From Hyphomicrobiales bacterium (GTDB lineage Bacteria > Pseudomonadota > Alphaproteobacteria > Rhizobiales > Rhizobiaceae): a stretch of DNA of 34,857 nucleotides. The position numbers and the translations under genes were made by a program. Under the pieces are notes generated by a model. It was not told where the DNA came from. It made no database searches and saw nothing but the letters and a program-made list of their open reading frames with translations. The stretch covers positions 1 to 34,857 of the forward strand of contig JAFKJW010000071.1 of assembly GCA_017305925.1 (NCBI GenBank), written 5' to 3'. Within the stretch, counting starts at the first letter, position 1; the number at the start of each line of letters is the position of its first letter. Positions 26,734-34,857 of the stretch are shown here, piece after piece.

Positions 26734-27768
26734 ATGACCGACGACGCCATTTTCACCATCGGCGCCCTGCATGAACGGGTCGAGGCGATCTTCCGCAAGG
26801 CCGGCGTCAACGCCACCCAGGCCGGCGCGATCGCGCGCGTCATCACGGCGGGAGAGCGCGACGCCTGCAAGTCGCACGGGATCTACCGCATCGAAGGCGC
26901 CCTGCGCACGATCAAGGCCGGAAAGGTCGAGCCTGGCGCAGTGCCGGAACTGGAACCCGGGTCCGCGGGGGCGATCGTGAAGGTCGATGCAAAGGGCGGG
27001 TTTGCCAATCCCGCCTTCGAACTCGGCCTGCCGGTTCTGGCGGAGCGCGCGCGCTCCTGCGGCATCGCGGCGCTCGTCCTCCACGACGCCGTGCATTTCT
27101 CGGCGCTCTGGGCGGAGGTCGAGGCATTGACGGAGATCGGGCTCGCCGGCATCGCCATGTGCCCGAGCTATGCCACCGTCGCCCCCGCCGGCGGCAGCAA
27201 GCCGCTTCTGGGCACCAATCCCTTCGCCTTTGGCTGGCCGCGCGAGGGCAGGCCGCCCTATGTGTTCGATTTCGCCACATCGGTCGCCGCCAGAGGCGAG
27301 ATCGAGCTTCATCGCCGTGCCGGCAAGCCGCTGCCGGAAGGCTGGGCGATCGACGCGGAGGGCCGGCCGACCACCGACCCGCAAGCCGCGCTCGCCGGCG
27401 CCATGCTCACCTTCGGCGGCCACAAGGGATCCGCCATCGCCACCATGATCGAGCTGCTGGCGGGCGTCATGATCGGCGATCTGACCAGCCCCGAGGCGCT
27501 GGCCCAGCTCGGCACCACGACGCTCTATCCGGCTCACGGAGAACTGATCCTCGCCTTCGCGCCGCAGGCTTTCGCGGCCGGACGCCCCGGCAATCCGCTC
27601 ATGCGCGCGGAGACGCTGTTCGAGGCCATCATGGGCCAGGGCGCGCGCCTGCCCTCGCAGCGGCGCTTCACGGCGCGCGCGGCGTCGGAACGCGACGGCA
27701 TCAGGCTTTCCGCGATGGAAGTCGAGCAGCTCGACCGTTTCCTGAAGCTCGGGCTCGACGCCGTCTGA
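26734..27768 (+). CDS. Ldh-family NAD(P)-dependent oxidoreductase (malate/lactate or cyclic imine reductase)
   Basis: A 344-residue protein of the malate/L-lactate dehydrogenase family that does not use a Rossmann fold. Marks are ERDACKSHGIYRI (catalytic His), VLHDAVHFSALW, PAGGSKPLLGTNPFAFGWPR, DFATSVAARGEIELHRRAGK and FGGHKGSAIATMIELLAG. Members reduce delta1-piperideine-2-carboxylate or delta1-pyrroline-2-carboxylate, or oxidise malate, lactate or sulfolactate. The ATG has AAGGAG six bases upstream and lies 21 bases after pxpC, so it belongs to that operon. The link with 5-oxoprolinase subunits favours a cyclic amino acid substrate; this is inference. Confidence 0.88.
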   Translation: MTDDAIFTIGALHERVEAIFRKAGVNATQAGAIARVITAGERDACKSHGIYRIEGALRTIKAGKVEPGAVPELEPGSAGAIVKVDAKGGFANPAFELGLPVLAERARSCGIAALVLHDAVHFSALWAEVEALTEIGLAGIAMCPSYATVAPAGGSKPLLGTNPFAFGWPREGRPPYVFDFATSVAARGEIELHRRAGKPLPEGWAIDAEGRPTTDPQAALAGAMLTFGGHKGSAIATMIELLAGVMIGDLTSPEALAQLGTTTLYPAHGELILAFAPQAFAAGRPGNPLMRAETLFEAIMGQGARLPSQRRFTARAASERDGIRLSAMEVEQLDRFLKLGLDAV

Positions 27769-27882
27769 CGCCGTGGGAAGCGACGGCCGCCGAGCGATTG
27801 CCCTGCGCCGGCTTCAAGCTGCTTGCGCAGATCGCCAAGGCGCTTTAGCGAGACCTTGCCGATCCGCCGGATAGTTTTCTCC

Positions 27883-28995
27883 ATGACCAAGCGCCCGCCG
27901 CTCACCCCAATCGTCGCCGCCCTGCCCTCCTTCGTGCCCTTCGTCGGGCCGGAGTCCATGACGCGCGAGCGCGGGCGGCCGTTCCGCGCCCGCATCGGCG
28001 CCAACGAGTCGAGCTTCGGCCCTTCCCCCAAGGTCATCGCGACCATGCAGCGGGAGGCCGCCGACCAGTGGATGTACTGCGATCCGGACAATTACGACCT
28101 GAAGGCGGCACTCGCCGCGCATCTTAACGTGCCGATCGGCTGCGTGGTGGTGGGCGAAGGCATAGACGGCCTGCTCAACCTCGCCGTGCGCATGCATGTC
28201 GGCGAAGGGACGGCCGTCGTCACCTCGCTCGGCGCCTATCCGACCTTCAACTTCCACGTCGCGGCCGCCGGCGGGCGGCTCGTCACCGTGCCCTTCCACA
28301 AGGACAAGGAAGACCTGGAAGGGCTGCTCGACGCGGTGAAGCGCGAGAAGGCGCGCATCGTCTACCTTTCCAACCCGGACAACCCGATGGGCACATGGTG
28401 GGAGGCGGGCGAGGTGCTGCGCTTCGCCGACGCGCTGCCGCAGGACACGCTCTTCATCCTCGACGAGGCCTATGGCGAGACGGGGCCGTCGTCCGCGCAG
28501 CCGCCGGTCGACGTATCGCGCCCGAACATGCTCCTGATGCGCACCTTCTCGAAGGCTTACGGGCTCGCCGGCATACGCTGCGGCTACGCCGTGGGCGAGC
28601 CGTCGCTGATCCAGGACTTCGAGAAGATCCGCAACCACTACGGCACCAGCCGCATGGCGCAGGTGGCCGGCGCGGCGGCGCTCCAGGACCGGGACTGGCT
28701 GACCGGGGTGGTGGCCAAGGTCGCCGCCGGGCGCGAGCGTCTTGCGGAAATCGCCCGCGCCAACGGGCTGACGCCCATCCCCTCCGGCACCAATTTCGTG
28801 ACCATGGACTGCGGCGGCGACGGCGCCTTCGCGCTGAAGGTCTTGCAGCACCTCATCTCGCGCGACGTGTTCATCCGCAAGCCGATGGCGCCGGGCCTCG
28901 ACCGCTGCATAAGGGTGAGCGTCGGCCTCGACCGCGAACTCGACGTCTTCGCCGAAGAGCTGCCCGGCGCGCTGGCCGCTGCACGCGGCAACTGA
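27883..28995 (+). CDS. HisC-like class I/II aminotransferase
   Basis: A 370-residue PLP enzyme of fold type I. The PLP lysine lies in MRTFSKAYGLAGIRCGYAVG; YLSNPDNPMGTWW supplies the cofactor-binding Asn and FILDEAYGETG the Asp. The N-terminal GANESSFGPSPKVIATM resembles histidinol-phosphate aminotransferases, but the protein is not beside his genes. In this context a role in amino acid catabolism is more likely. The start is ATG 27883 (MTKRPPLTP); the ribosome site is weak. It is 114 bases after the Ldh-family gene and 16 bases before the epimerase gene. Confidence 0.88.
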   Translation: MTKRPPLTPIVAALPSFVPFVGPESMTRERGRPFRARIGANESSFGPSPKVIATMQREAADQWMYCDPDNYDLKAALAAHLNVPIGCVVVGEGIDGLLNLAVRMHVGEGTAVVTSLGAYPTFNFHVAAAGGRLVTVPFHKDKEDLEGLLDAVKREKARIVYLSNPDNPMGTWWEAGEVLRFADALPQDTLFILDEAYGETGPSSAQPPVDVSRPNMLLMRTFSKAYGLAGIRCGYAVGEPSLIQDFEKIRNHYGTSRMAQVAGAAALQDRDWLTGVVAKVAAGRERLAEIARANGLTPIPSGTNFVTMDCGGDGAFALKVLQHLISRDVFIRKPMAPGLDRCIRVSVGLDRELDVFAEELPGALAAARGN

Positions 28996-29011
28996 GCGGG
29001 GCCGCCAGCCC

Positions 29012-29992
29012 GTGGCCATCCTCGTCACCGGCAGCGCGGGACATCTCGGCGAGGCGCTGATGCGCACGCTGCGCGCGGCCGGCCGGGAGGCGCGCGGCAT
29101 CGACATCAAGGCTTCGCCCTTCACCGACGCAGCCGGCTCGATTGCGGACCGAAAATTCCTCGGGGCCGTTTTCGGCGGCGTCACCGCCGTTATTCATACC
29201 GCGACGCTGCACAAGCCGCATGTCGCCACCCACCGCCGCCAGGATTTCGTCGACACCAACGTCACCGGCACGCTGGCGCTGCTGGAGGCGGCGCGGGATG
29301 CCGGCGCCAAGGCTTTCGTCTTCACCAGCACGACCAGCGCCTTCGGTGCGGCGCTGACGCCGGCACCCGGCGCGCCCGCAGCCTGGATCACCGAGGACGT
29401 CGCGCCCGTGCCGAAGAACATCTACGGCGCCACCAAGACCGCCGCCGAGACGCTTTGCGAGTTCTTCGCCCACCGCCACGGCCTGCCGGCGCTGGTGCTG
29501 CGCACCTCGCGCTTCTTTCCCGAGCCGGACGACGACCCGGAACAGCGGGCGCGCTACGCCGCCGACAATGCGCAGGCCAACGAGTTGCTGTTCCGCCGCG
29601 CCGACATCGAAGACATCGTGTCGGCGCATCTGCTGGCCGCAGAGCGGGCGCCCGCGCTCGGCTTCGGCCGCTACATCGTGTCCGCCACCACGCCGTTCAG
29701 CCAGGCCGACCTCGTGGAGCTGCGCCGTGACGCGGCCGCCGTCGTCTCCCGGCTCTATCCGGACTTCGCCGCCCTCTACGCGGGTCGAGGATGGTCGATG
29801 TTCGGTTCGATCGACCGCGTCTATGTCAACGAGGCCGCCCGCCGCGATCTCGGCTGGCGGCCGCGATACGACTTCGCCCGTGTGCTGGACCGCCTGCGGT
29901 CCGGCCGCGACTTCCGCAGCGAAGTGGCCCGGCAGGTCGGCGCCAAGGGCTATCACGACGGAGCTTTTGCGGACGGCCCGTATCCGACCTGA
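29012..29992 (+). CDS. NAD-dependent epimerase/dehydratase family protein
   Basis: A 326-residue extended SDR protein. The cofactor motif is VTGSAGHLGEAL, the active-site Tyr and Lys lie in YGATKTAAET, and a Ser/Thr-rich FTSTTSAFGAAL precedes them. The middle SRFFPEPDDDPEQRARY and the YVNEAARRDLGWRPRYDF ending are typical of a subgroup often called NAD(P)-dependent oxidoreductase. The start is GTG at 29012, 16 bases after the aminotransferase stop, so they are probably co-transcribed. The substrate is unknown. Confidence 0.9.
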   Translation: MAILVTGSAGHLGEALMRTLRAAGREARGIDIKASPFTDAAGSIADRKFLGAVFGGVTAVIHTATLHKPHVATHRRQDFVDTNVTGTLALLEAARDAGAKAFVFTSTTSAFGAALTPAPGAPAAWITEDVAPVPKNIYGATKTAAETLCEFFAHRHGLPALVLRTSRFFPEPDDDPEQRARYAADNAQANELLFRRADIEDIVSAHLLAAERAPALGFGRYIVSATTPFSQADLVELRRDAAAVVSRLYPDFAALYAGRGWSMFGSIDRVYVNEAARRDLGWRPRYDFARVLDRLRSGRDFRSEVARQVGAKGYHDGAFADGPYPT

Positions 29993-30097
29993 GGAAGCCG
30001 CCGCATGATCCTGAATCTTGATCTTCCTATTCCAGTTTACTACTGACCTTGCGAGGCGCCGCGACGGGCTGGCGCGAGATCAAGGGAGACTAGACGC

Positions 30098-30415
30098 ATG
30101 TACATCGCCATGAACCGCTTCAAGGTGCAGAAGGGGTCGGAGGAGGCCTTCGAGAACGTCTGGAGGAGCCGCGATTCCAAGCTGAACGAGATGAACGGGT
30201 TCCGCGAGTTCCGGCTCCTGCGCGGCCCGGTCAACGAGGAAGAGGGCTACACGCTGTTCGCCTCCCATACGATCTGGGCGACCCAGGAGGATTTCGTCGC
30301 CTGGACGAAGTCGGAGAATTTCCGCGCCGCGCACAAGAATGCCGGCAAGGGCAGCGGCGCCGTCTATCTCGGCCATCCGCAGTTCGAGGGCTTTTCGGTC
30401 GTCGAGGGCGTCTGA
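30098..30415 (+). CDS. Heme-degrading monooxygenase-like ABM family protein
   Basis: A 105-residue dimeric ferredoxin-like protein. AMNRFKVQKGSEEAFENVWR, then GFREFRLLRGP and TLFASHTIWATQEDFVAWTK match the IsdG/HmuQ-type heme monooxygenases, with SENFRAAHKNAG in the usual place of the heme His (here in AAHKN). Such enzymes open heme to release iron. No heme-uptake genes are nearby, so the role is less sure; other ABM proteins oxidise quinols. The ATG has AAGGGAG ten bases upstream. The leader has a lower GC content than the genes around it. Confidence 0.82.
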   Translation: MYIAMNRFKVQKGSEEAFENVWRSRDSKLNEMNGFREFRLLRGPVNEEEGYTLFASHTIWATQEDFVAWTKSENFRAAHKNAGKGSGAVYLGHPQFEGFSVVEGV

Positions 30416-30495
30416 CGGCTCCAACGGGCGTTGTCGCCCTGCAAGGATATGCGGTATCCTGCAACCGGCGGGTGGCGATGCGAGGAGCGGCACCA

Positions 30496-30921
30496 ATGAC
30501 CAAGAACGGCCCGAAAGACGGGGAGACGGCTTCCCCTTCCCGGCTCATCGACGCGAGGATCGCGGAACTCGGCGACTGGCGCGGCGAGACGCTCGCAAGG
30601 GTGCGGGCGATCATCCGGCGGGCCGATCCCGAGATCGTCGAGGAATGGAAGTGGCGCGGGGTTCCGGTGTGGTCGCATGCCGGCATCGTCTGCACCGGCG
30701 AGACCTACAAGGCCGTCGTGAAGCTGACCTTCGCCAGGGGTGCTGCGCTGGAGGATCCCTCCGGCCTCTTCAATTCCAGCCTGGAGGGCAACACGCGGCG
30801 CGCCATCGACATCCGCAAGGATGACGACATCGATGAAGAGGCGCTCGCCGCGCTCATCCACGCCGCCGTGGCGCTGAACATGGCGGCGAAAAGCTCCCGC
30901 AAGGGAGCGAGGAGCGCCTGA
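30496..30921 (+). CDS. DUF1801 domain protein
   Basis: A 141-residue protein. After a polar N-terminus, RIAELGDWRGETLARVRAII leads to EIVEEWKWRGVPVWSHAGIV and AVVKLTFARGAALEDPSGLF, the usual DUF1801 (YdhG-like) pattern, with FNSSLEGNTRRAIDI near the end. Function unknown; the fold is shared with proteins that bind small ligands. The start at MTKNG follows GAGGAG; a GTG eight codons upstream is a weaker option. It lies 80 bases after the monooxygenase gene. Confidence 0.82.
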   Translation: MTKNGPKDGETASPSRLIDARIAELGDWRGETLARVRAIIRRADPEIVEEWKWRGVPVWSHAGIVCTGETYKAVVKLTFARGAALEDPSGLFNSSLEGNTRRAIDIRKDDDIDEEALAALIHAAVALNMAAKSSRKGARSA

Positions 30922-30935
30922 AGTCACCTAACCCT

Positions 30936-31113
30936 CGTCATCCTCAGGCAAGGCCGGAGCGAAGCGGAGGACGCGACCCGAAGTTCCATGCCTGACCTTC
31001 CATGAAGCCTCCCACGGCGTAGAACAGCGCTCCTCCTGAGCCGCTCAGGCATGGATCCCAGGGTCTGCGCGACGGCCTTCGGCCTGCTCCGCCCTGGGAT
31101 GACGAATGGCCGG
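30936..31113. repeat. Structured intergenic repeat, copy 1
   Basis: About 178 bases, nearly identical to 31159-31336 with a constant offset of 223. Differences include GAAGTTCCATGCC here against GAGGATCCATGCC in copy 2. Internal inverted repeats include CATGCCTGA with TCAGGCATG, and ATCCCAGGG with CCCTGGGAT, the latter enclosing GGCCTTCGGCC. Ends are CGTCATCCTC and GACGAATGGCCGG. No gene is encoded. It lies just after the DUF1801 stop and probably folds into strong hairpins. Confidence 0.85.
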
Positions 31114-31158
31114 CCATCGCGCACAGGTTTGTCCACGCAGATAGCATCACGCAAACGT

Positions 31159-31336
31159 CGTCATCGTCGGGCAAGGCCGGAGCGAAGCGGAGGACGCGAC
31201 CCGAGGATCCATGCCTGACCGTCCGTGAAGCCTCCCACGGCGTAGAACAGCGCTCCTCCTGAGCCGCTCAGGCATGGATCCCAGGGTCTGCGCGACGGCC
31301 TTCGGCCTGCTCCGCCCTGGGATGACGAAAGGCCGG
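31159..31336. repeat. Structured intergenic repeat, copy 2
   Basis: The second copy in the same orientation, 45 bases after copy 1. Here the long arms are perfect: GGATCCATGCCTGA near 31206 pairs with TCAGGCATGGATCC near 31267. The copy overlaps the end of the leftward ABC permease gene and provides its last 20 or so codons and stop. The composition and the CGTCATCGTCGGGCAAGGC opening resemble repeats interspersed in rhizobial genomes, from memory. Confidence 0.85.
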
Positions 31337-32738
31337 TCGTCCCGGCCGGAACCATGCCACCAGCCCGAGCACGCCGAGCGCCATGACGGCGGCCGGCACA
31401 GCCAGGAGGCTGCCGCCGGCGGCCAGCCCCGCCGTGGCGGCCCAGCCGATCGAAGACAGCGCCTCCGCGAAGGTGGCGAAGCGCGACGAGGTCTGGCGGC
31501 GGCGGAAATGGCTGCGCTTGGCCTGCGCGCGGAAGAAGAGCTGGATGGCCGTGGAGGAGCCTGCGGCGATCAGCACGCCGGCAGTGGCGACCAGCGCCGT
31601 GGCGGGCGCGGCGAAGGCCATGACGGCGAGGATCGGCGCCAGCGGCAGCGCGACCGCGCCGATCACCGCCTCGACCTTGGCGCGGAGCACGAGCGCCTGC
31701 CCAAGCGGCGCGGTGGCCATCAGCTCCGGTGCGTCCTCGCCGGAGATCGCCAGCCAGGCGAGACCGCCGGCAAGCTGGCCCGCCGCCATCACCAGCACGG
31801 GCGCCATGATCACCAGCGAGCCCGCCTCGCCGCCATAATTCTTCCAGAGCAGCAGCGCCGGCGGGATCAGATAAAGAATCTGCATCAGCGTCTGCGACAC
31901 CAGCCAGGGGTCGCGCCACAGCAGAATCCATTCCTTGCGGCGCAGCGCGCCGGCTGCCGAAAGGCGGCGAAAGCCCCTGCCCGGCTTCTGCCGCACCGCG
32001 CCCATGCCGAGGCCGGCGGCAGCCACGGCGAAGGCGCCAAAGCGGGTCGGCGGCGGGCGCCAGCCTGAGCGCCAGCGCGGAATGGAAGGCATCGACGCGC
32101 GACAGGCTGCCGTAGCTCCAGATCGACACCGCCTGCACGCCGATCACGAAGACCGCGCCGACGACGGCCGCGACAACCTGGGCGACGAAGCGGGTGCGCC
32201 TGGGACCGATGGCGCGGAACAAAAGCACGGTGAGGCCGGTGGCGAAGGCCGCGGCCGCCGCGGCAAGCGCGAAGAGCACGCCATAGGCCGCCAGCCAGCG
32301 CGCCCCGCCCGCCAGCGCGAGCACGTTGATGAAGGGCGCTGTGAGCAGCAGGGCCAGCAGCGACGTGGTCAGACCGATCGCCGCCACCCGCAGGGCGAAC
32401 ACCGTGCGGGTGGGCGCGGGCGAGGACAGCAGCAGGTCGAGGTCGGCGCGCGCATAGAAGGCGCGGGTGACGGACTCCATGGCCTGCGACATCATCACCG
32501 TCCAGGCGAGGAAGACGCTGCCGGTGACGACGAGCAGCGTGCCCTTGTCCGGCGGGAAGGTCACGCCGGCATAGGGGCCGACGATCTTCCAGGCGAGGAA
32601 GTGCAGCGCGGCGAAGAAGCCGGCGATGACGGCGAGCGCGATCCGCTCGCGGCCGCGCCGGCCGGCGGTCACGGCCGACAGGAAGTCGCGCCAGGCGAGC
32701 CGCATCTCGTGCCGGGCGAACCAGAGGAGCGTTTTCAC
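31268..32738 (-). pseudogene. ABC exporter permease with a one-base frameshift
   Basis: An integral membrane protein read in two frames. From GTG 32738 (VKTLLWFARHEMRLAWRDFL) the first frame encodes about 228 residues with four or five membrane segments (LAVIAGFFAALHFLAW; LLVVTGSVFLAWTVMM; GVLFALAAAAAAFATGL; VVAAVVGAVFVIGVQA). At about 32040-32055, after LRLAPAADPLW, similarity moves to the next frame (FGAFAVAAAGLGMGAVRQ), which runs through EWILLWRDPWLVSQTLMQIL and further membrane segments to 31268. The span is 1471 bases, one more than a multiple of three, so a single inserted base explains it. The start overlaps the ATPase stop by four bases (GTGA). The tail is encoded by the repeat. It may be a sequencing error. 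Confidence 0.8.
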
Positions 32739-33505
32739 GCGGCGGCGCCCGCAAGAGCGGCATCCGCAGGGCCGACCAGCGTCAGGAAGATGTCCTCCAG
32801 CGTCGAGTGGCTCTGCCCCGCATGGTCGCGCGCCGCAAGCGCCCGCAGCTCGTCCAGCGTGCCCTCGGCGATCAGCCGGCCGGCGGCGATGACGCCGATG
32901 CGCTCGGCCATGCGTTCGGCCACTTCGAGGATGTGCGTGGTCATGATGACGGTGCAGCCGCGCGCCACGCGCTCGGCCAGCACCTGCTTGACCTGCCGGG
33001 CCGAGCCGGCGTCGAGGCCGGTCAGCGGCTCGTCGAGGATGATCAGCCTGGGGTCGTGCACCAGCGCGCCGGCCAGCGCCACCTTCTGGCGCATGCCCTT
33101 GGAGAAGCCCTCGCAGCGCGTGTCGGCATGCGGCTCCAGCCCCAGCCAGCCGACCAGCCCGCGCGCCCGCCTCTCGGCCAGCGCTGCGTCGACGCCCCAC
33201 AAGCCGGCGACGAACTCCAGATACTCCATCGGCGTCAGCTTGTCGTAGATCATCGGCTCGTCCGACACCCAGGCCGTCAGCGCCGTGGCGGCGACGGGCG
33301 GGCGGCGCGCGTCGACGCCGAAGACGGATACGTCGCCGCCGTCCGGCTCCAGCAGGCCGGCCACCATGCGCAAGGTGGTGGTCTTGCCCGCCCCGTTCGG
33401 CCCCAGCAGCGCGTAGAACTCGCCCTGTCGCACGGCGAGACTCAAGCCATCGACCGCCGGCCGGTCAAAACGCTTGCAAAGGTTGCGGATTTCCAGCGCG
33501 AGCAC
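32735..33505 (-). CDS. ABC transporter ATP-binding protein (ABC-2 type exporter)
   Basis: A 256-residue ATPase. Walker A is GPNGAGKTTTLRM, the signature is FSKGMRQKVALAGAL (a variant of LSGGQ common in ABC-2 exporters), Walker B is LIILDEPLTGLD and the switch His is in MTTHILEVAERMAE. The C-terminal STLEDIFLTLVG is typical of exporter ATPases. The start is GTG at 33505 with a near-perfect AAGGAGG six bases upstream. It is coupled to the permease gene, and both are leftward. No substrate is indicated. Confidence 0.93.
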   Translation of the reverse strand: MLALEIRNLCKRFDRPAVDGLSLAVRQGEFYALLGPNGAGKTTTLRMVAGLLEPDGGDVSVFGVDARRPPVAATALTAWVSDEPMIYDKLTPMEYLEFVAGLWGVDAALAERRARGLVGWLGLEPHADTRCEGFSKGMRQKVALAGALVHDPRLIILDEPLTGLDAGSARQVKQVLAERVARGCTVIMTTHILEVAERMAERIGVIAAGRLIAEGTLDELRALAARDHAGQSHSTLEDIFLTLVGPADAALAGAAA

Positions 33506-33989
33506 GAAAGCCTCCTTAGGGAGCCGTTTCCAGGTGCGACAAAACGGCCGCCGGCCCGCACCATAGCGGCCGCTCCTTTCGGGCCGGTGAATCGCGGCGG
33601 GAATCTGCCCTCGCCTCTATCGGGAACCGATGTTGCAGGAAAAACAACAGCTTCGATTTATTCCTTGCGATGCGGCTTTGCGACTTGACTGTGTCTTTCG
33701 AGAGGCGGGAATTTCGAATCGAAAAGTCCGCTACCGCTTGACTCACTTGCGAAAAGCAGGCAGCAGGCAAAGTGCAAAAGGGGCTATTCGTACTTCTGGG
33801 CGGGTGCCGGACCGAGGTCCGAACCGAAACACGCGTAAAAAATACGCGGCCAGCGAAGGGATTGATTAACCATCTTTGTCCATCATTTCAGACGATCCGC
33901 AGCCGACCGGGGGATCAATCGGAAATTCTGGAACCGGCGGGGCACTGTCGCCCCGCGGACGCGGTTCTGCGTAGGGAAGATTGGTTAGT
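33506..33989. other. 484-base gap with AT-richer stretch and leader hairpin
   Basis: It separates the divergent ATPase gene and the DUF2778-type gene. Bases 33630-33780 are notably richer in A and T than the genes around them and include TTGACT near 33738, a possible -35 box. At about 33930-33972 GAACC and GGTTC enclose GCGGGGC and CGCCCCGC arms, which could fold as a long hairpin just before the ribosome site. Short open frames on both strands here lack similarity and ribosome sites. Confidence 0.45.
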
Positions 33990-34857
33990 ATGGCGTATAT
34001 GCGTAACAATTCCGGCAAGAAGGCGCCGTCCGGCGGACGCGTGCCCCCTCAACGCGGCATTCGCAAACTGGTTCCCTGGGTGGCCATACCCGGGATCGGC
34101 ATGGCGTTTGCCGTCTGGTCGCTGACGATCGTTTCCGACCTCTATTCCATCAACCAGCCCGCCGCGTCCACGCACGGGGCCAAGCCGTTCGCCACGCTGG
34201 CGAGCCTCGGCCCGACCGGCGCCGCCGCACCGTTCGGCGCGGTCGCCTTCGACCGGGCCGCCGAGCATGGCGACCTGGAGCGCCGCGCGCGCGTCGGACA
34301 CCTCGCCAAGGATGCGGCCCGGAGCGCGCGGCTTTCCGCGACGGCCAAGACCGGCGAAGCCACGGGCCGCACCGCCGTGCAGAAGCGTTTCGACACGGTG
34401 GCGGCCAAGGCGGCGCTGACGCCGCAGAAGCTTGCCCTGCTGTTCGGCGAGCCCGAGGAGGTTTTCGCGGAGGCCGACATCGACGCCACGCCGGCAAAGA
34501 CAGCGAAAAAGACCAAGCCGGTCATCGCGGCCCGCCAGGCGGCGAAGGCCGCCGTCGCGTCGCTCGCGCCGGGCGCCGCCCGGTTCGGGGCGGAGGCGCG
34601 CGATCCCTCGCTCGCACGCTTCGGCGCCAACGACATGGCGGCCCTGTCGGGCACCGTACTCGCCTATGCCGACCCCAAGCAGGGCCATGCCAGCGACGCG
34701 CTCGCCAGCCTGCTGGTGACGCCGGACGAGGACGAGGCAACGCAGGAGAGCGCGCTCCCCGACTACGAGGTCACGCCCGACTTCATCCCGCTGCCGCGCA
34801 GCCGGCCGCGCGCCGGAGGCGGGGTCGCCGTCTACGACATCAGCGCCGCCAAGGTCT
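33990..34857 (+). CDS. Membrane-anchored envelope protein, probable DUF2778 type (partial)
   Basis: The first 289 codons of a protein that continues beyond the window. A basic start (MAYMRNNSGKKAPSGGR) precedes one membrane segment at about 29-50 (WVAIPGIGMAFAVWSLTIVS). A long Ala/Lys-rich periplasmic linker follows, including KTAKKTKPVIAARQAAKAAV. Near the right edge, PLPRSRPRAGGGVAVYDISA looks like the first strand of a DUF2778 domain, a Cys-His L,D-transpeptidase-like fold whose catalytic residues would lie outside the window. That assignment is from memory of similar rhizobial proteins. The ATG at 33990 has GGGAAG upstream; an ATG three codons later is also possible. Confidence 0.65.
   Translation, partial: MAYMRNNSGKKAPSGGRVPPQRGIRKLVPWVAIPGIGMAFAVWSLTIVSDLYSINQPAASTHGAKPFATLASLGPTGAAAPFGAVAFDRAAEHGDLERRARVGHLAKDAARSARLSATAKTGEATGRTAVQKRFDTVAAKAALTPQKLALLFGEPEEVFAEADIDATPAKTAKKTKPVIAARQAAKAAVASLAPGAARFGAEARDPSLARFGANDMAALSGTVLAYADPKQGHASDALASLLVTPDEDEATQESALPDYEVTPDFIPLPRSRPRAGGGVAVYDISAAKV

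Noticed and set aside
30019-30033. Possible iron-responsive (TGA-N9-TCA type) box before the heme-monooxygenase-like gene
   Set aside because: The sequence is TGA-N9-TCC, one base off a short and frequent pattern, and no second site or iron gene supports it.
33516-33869. Short open frames on both strands upstream of the DUF2778-type gene
   Set aside because: No ribosome sites, no similarity, and they overlap each other and the likely promoter region.

Overview
This window reads as chromosomal DNA of an alphaproteobacterium of the Hyphomicrobiales (Rhizobiales), most like Mesorhizobium and its Phyllobacteriaceae relatives. The evidence is the GC-rich coding DNA, the SPOR protein-argS-dgt block beside erpA, DUF992, DUF1289 and TIGR02281-type protease genes, a PleC/PdhS-like histidine kinase, a probable DUF2778 protein, and mosaic intergenic repeats of rhizobial type. 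The family assignments come from reading the proteins; no search was run.

Layout. Bases 1-883 hold the end of gcvT, all of gcvH and only about 21 codons of gcvP. The reading frame then runs into a hairpin repeat (915-966) and abuts the end of a leftward housekeeping block: a membrane SPOR protein, argS and dgt, with erpA divergent. From 7.3 to 12 kb lie a DUF992 secreted protein, a GH25 lysozyme-like lipoprotein, a two-gene operon (SufS-like aminotransferase and Tas-like aldo/keto reductase) and a J-domain-like protein. From 12 to 21.8 kb are a DUF1176-like exported protein, a beta-hydroxyacid dehydrogenase, an Lrp/AsnC regulator, a tight leftward operon (nuclease, GST, uracil-DNA-glycosylase-like), a histidine kinase, a divergent CobT-like protein, DUF1289 plus a membrane aspartic protease, and dusA. 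From 22 to 25 kb is a decay-rich stretch: an intact diaminopropionate ammonia-lyase, a soxG/purU deletion fusion, a VOC protein and an MFS fragment. From 25 to 30 kb a rightward catabolic cluster holds pxpB-pxpC, an Ldh-family imine reductase or dehydrogenase, a HisC-like aminotransferase and an epimerase. The end of the window has a heme-monooxygenase-like protein, a DUF1801 protein, two direct copies of a structured repeat, an ABC exporter whose permease carries a frameshift, and the start of a DUF2778-type envelope protein.

How the genes work together. The most coherent unit is pxpB-pxpC followed by the Ldh-family gene, which suggests catabolism of 5-oxoproline or related cyclic amino acids, although pxpA is absent. 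The other recurring theme is gene damage. dgt appears to lack about 30 residues that carry the first metal-binding His of its HD domain. gcvP is cut off. soxG and purU are fused by deletions. An MFS gene is reduced to its tail, and the ABC permease has a +1 frameshift. Some of these may be assembly or sequencing errors; each can be tested. I did not find a clear new multi-gene defence or biosynthetic system.
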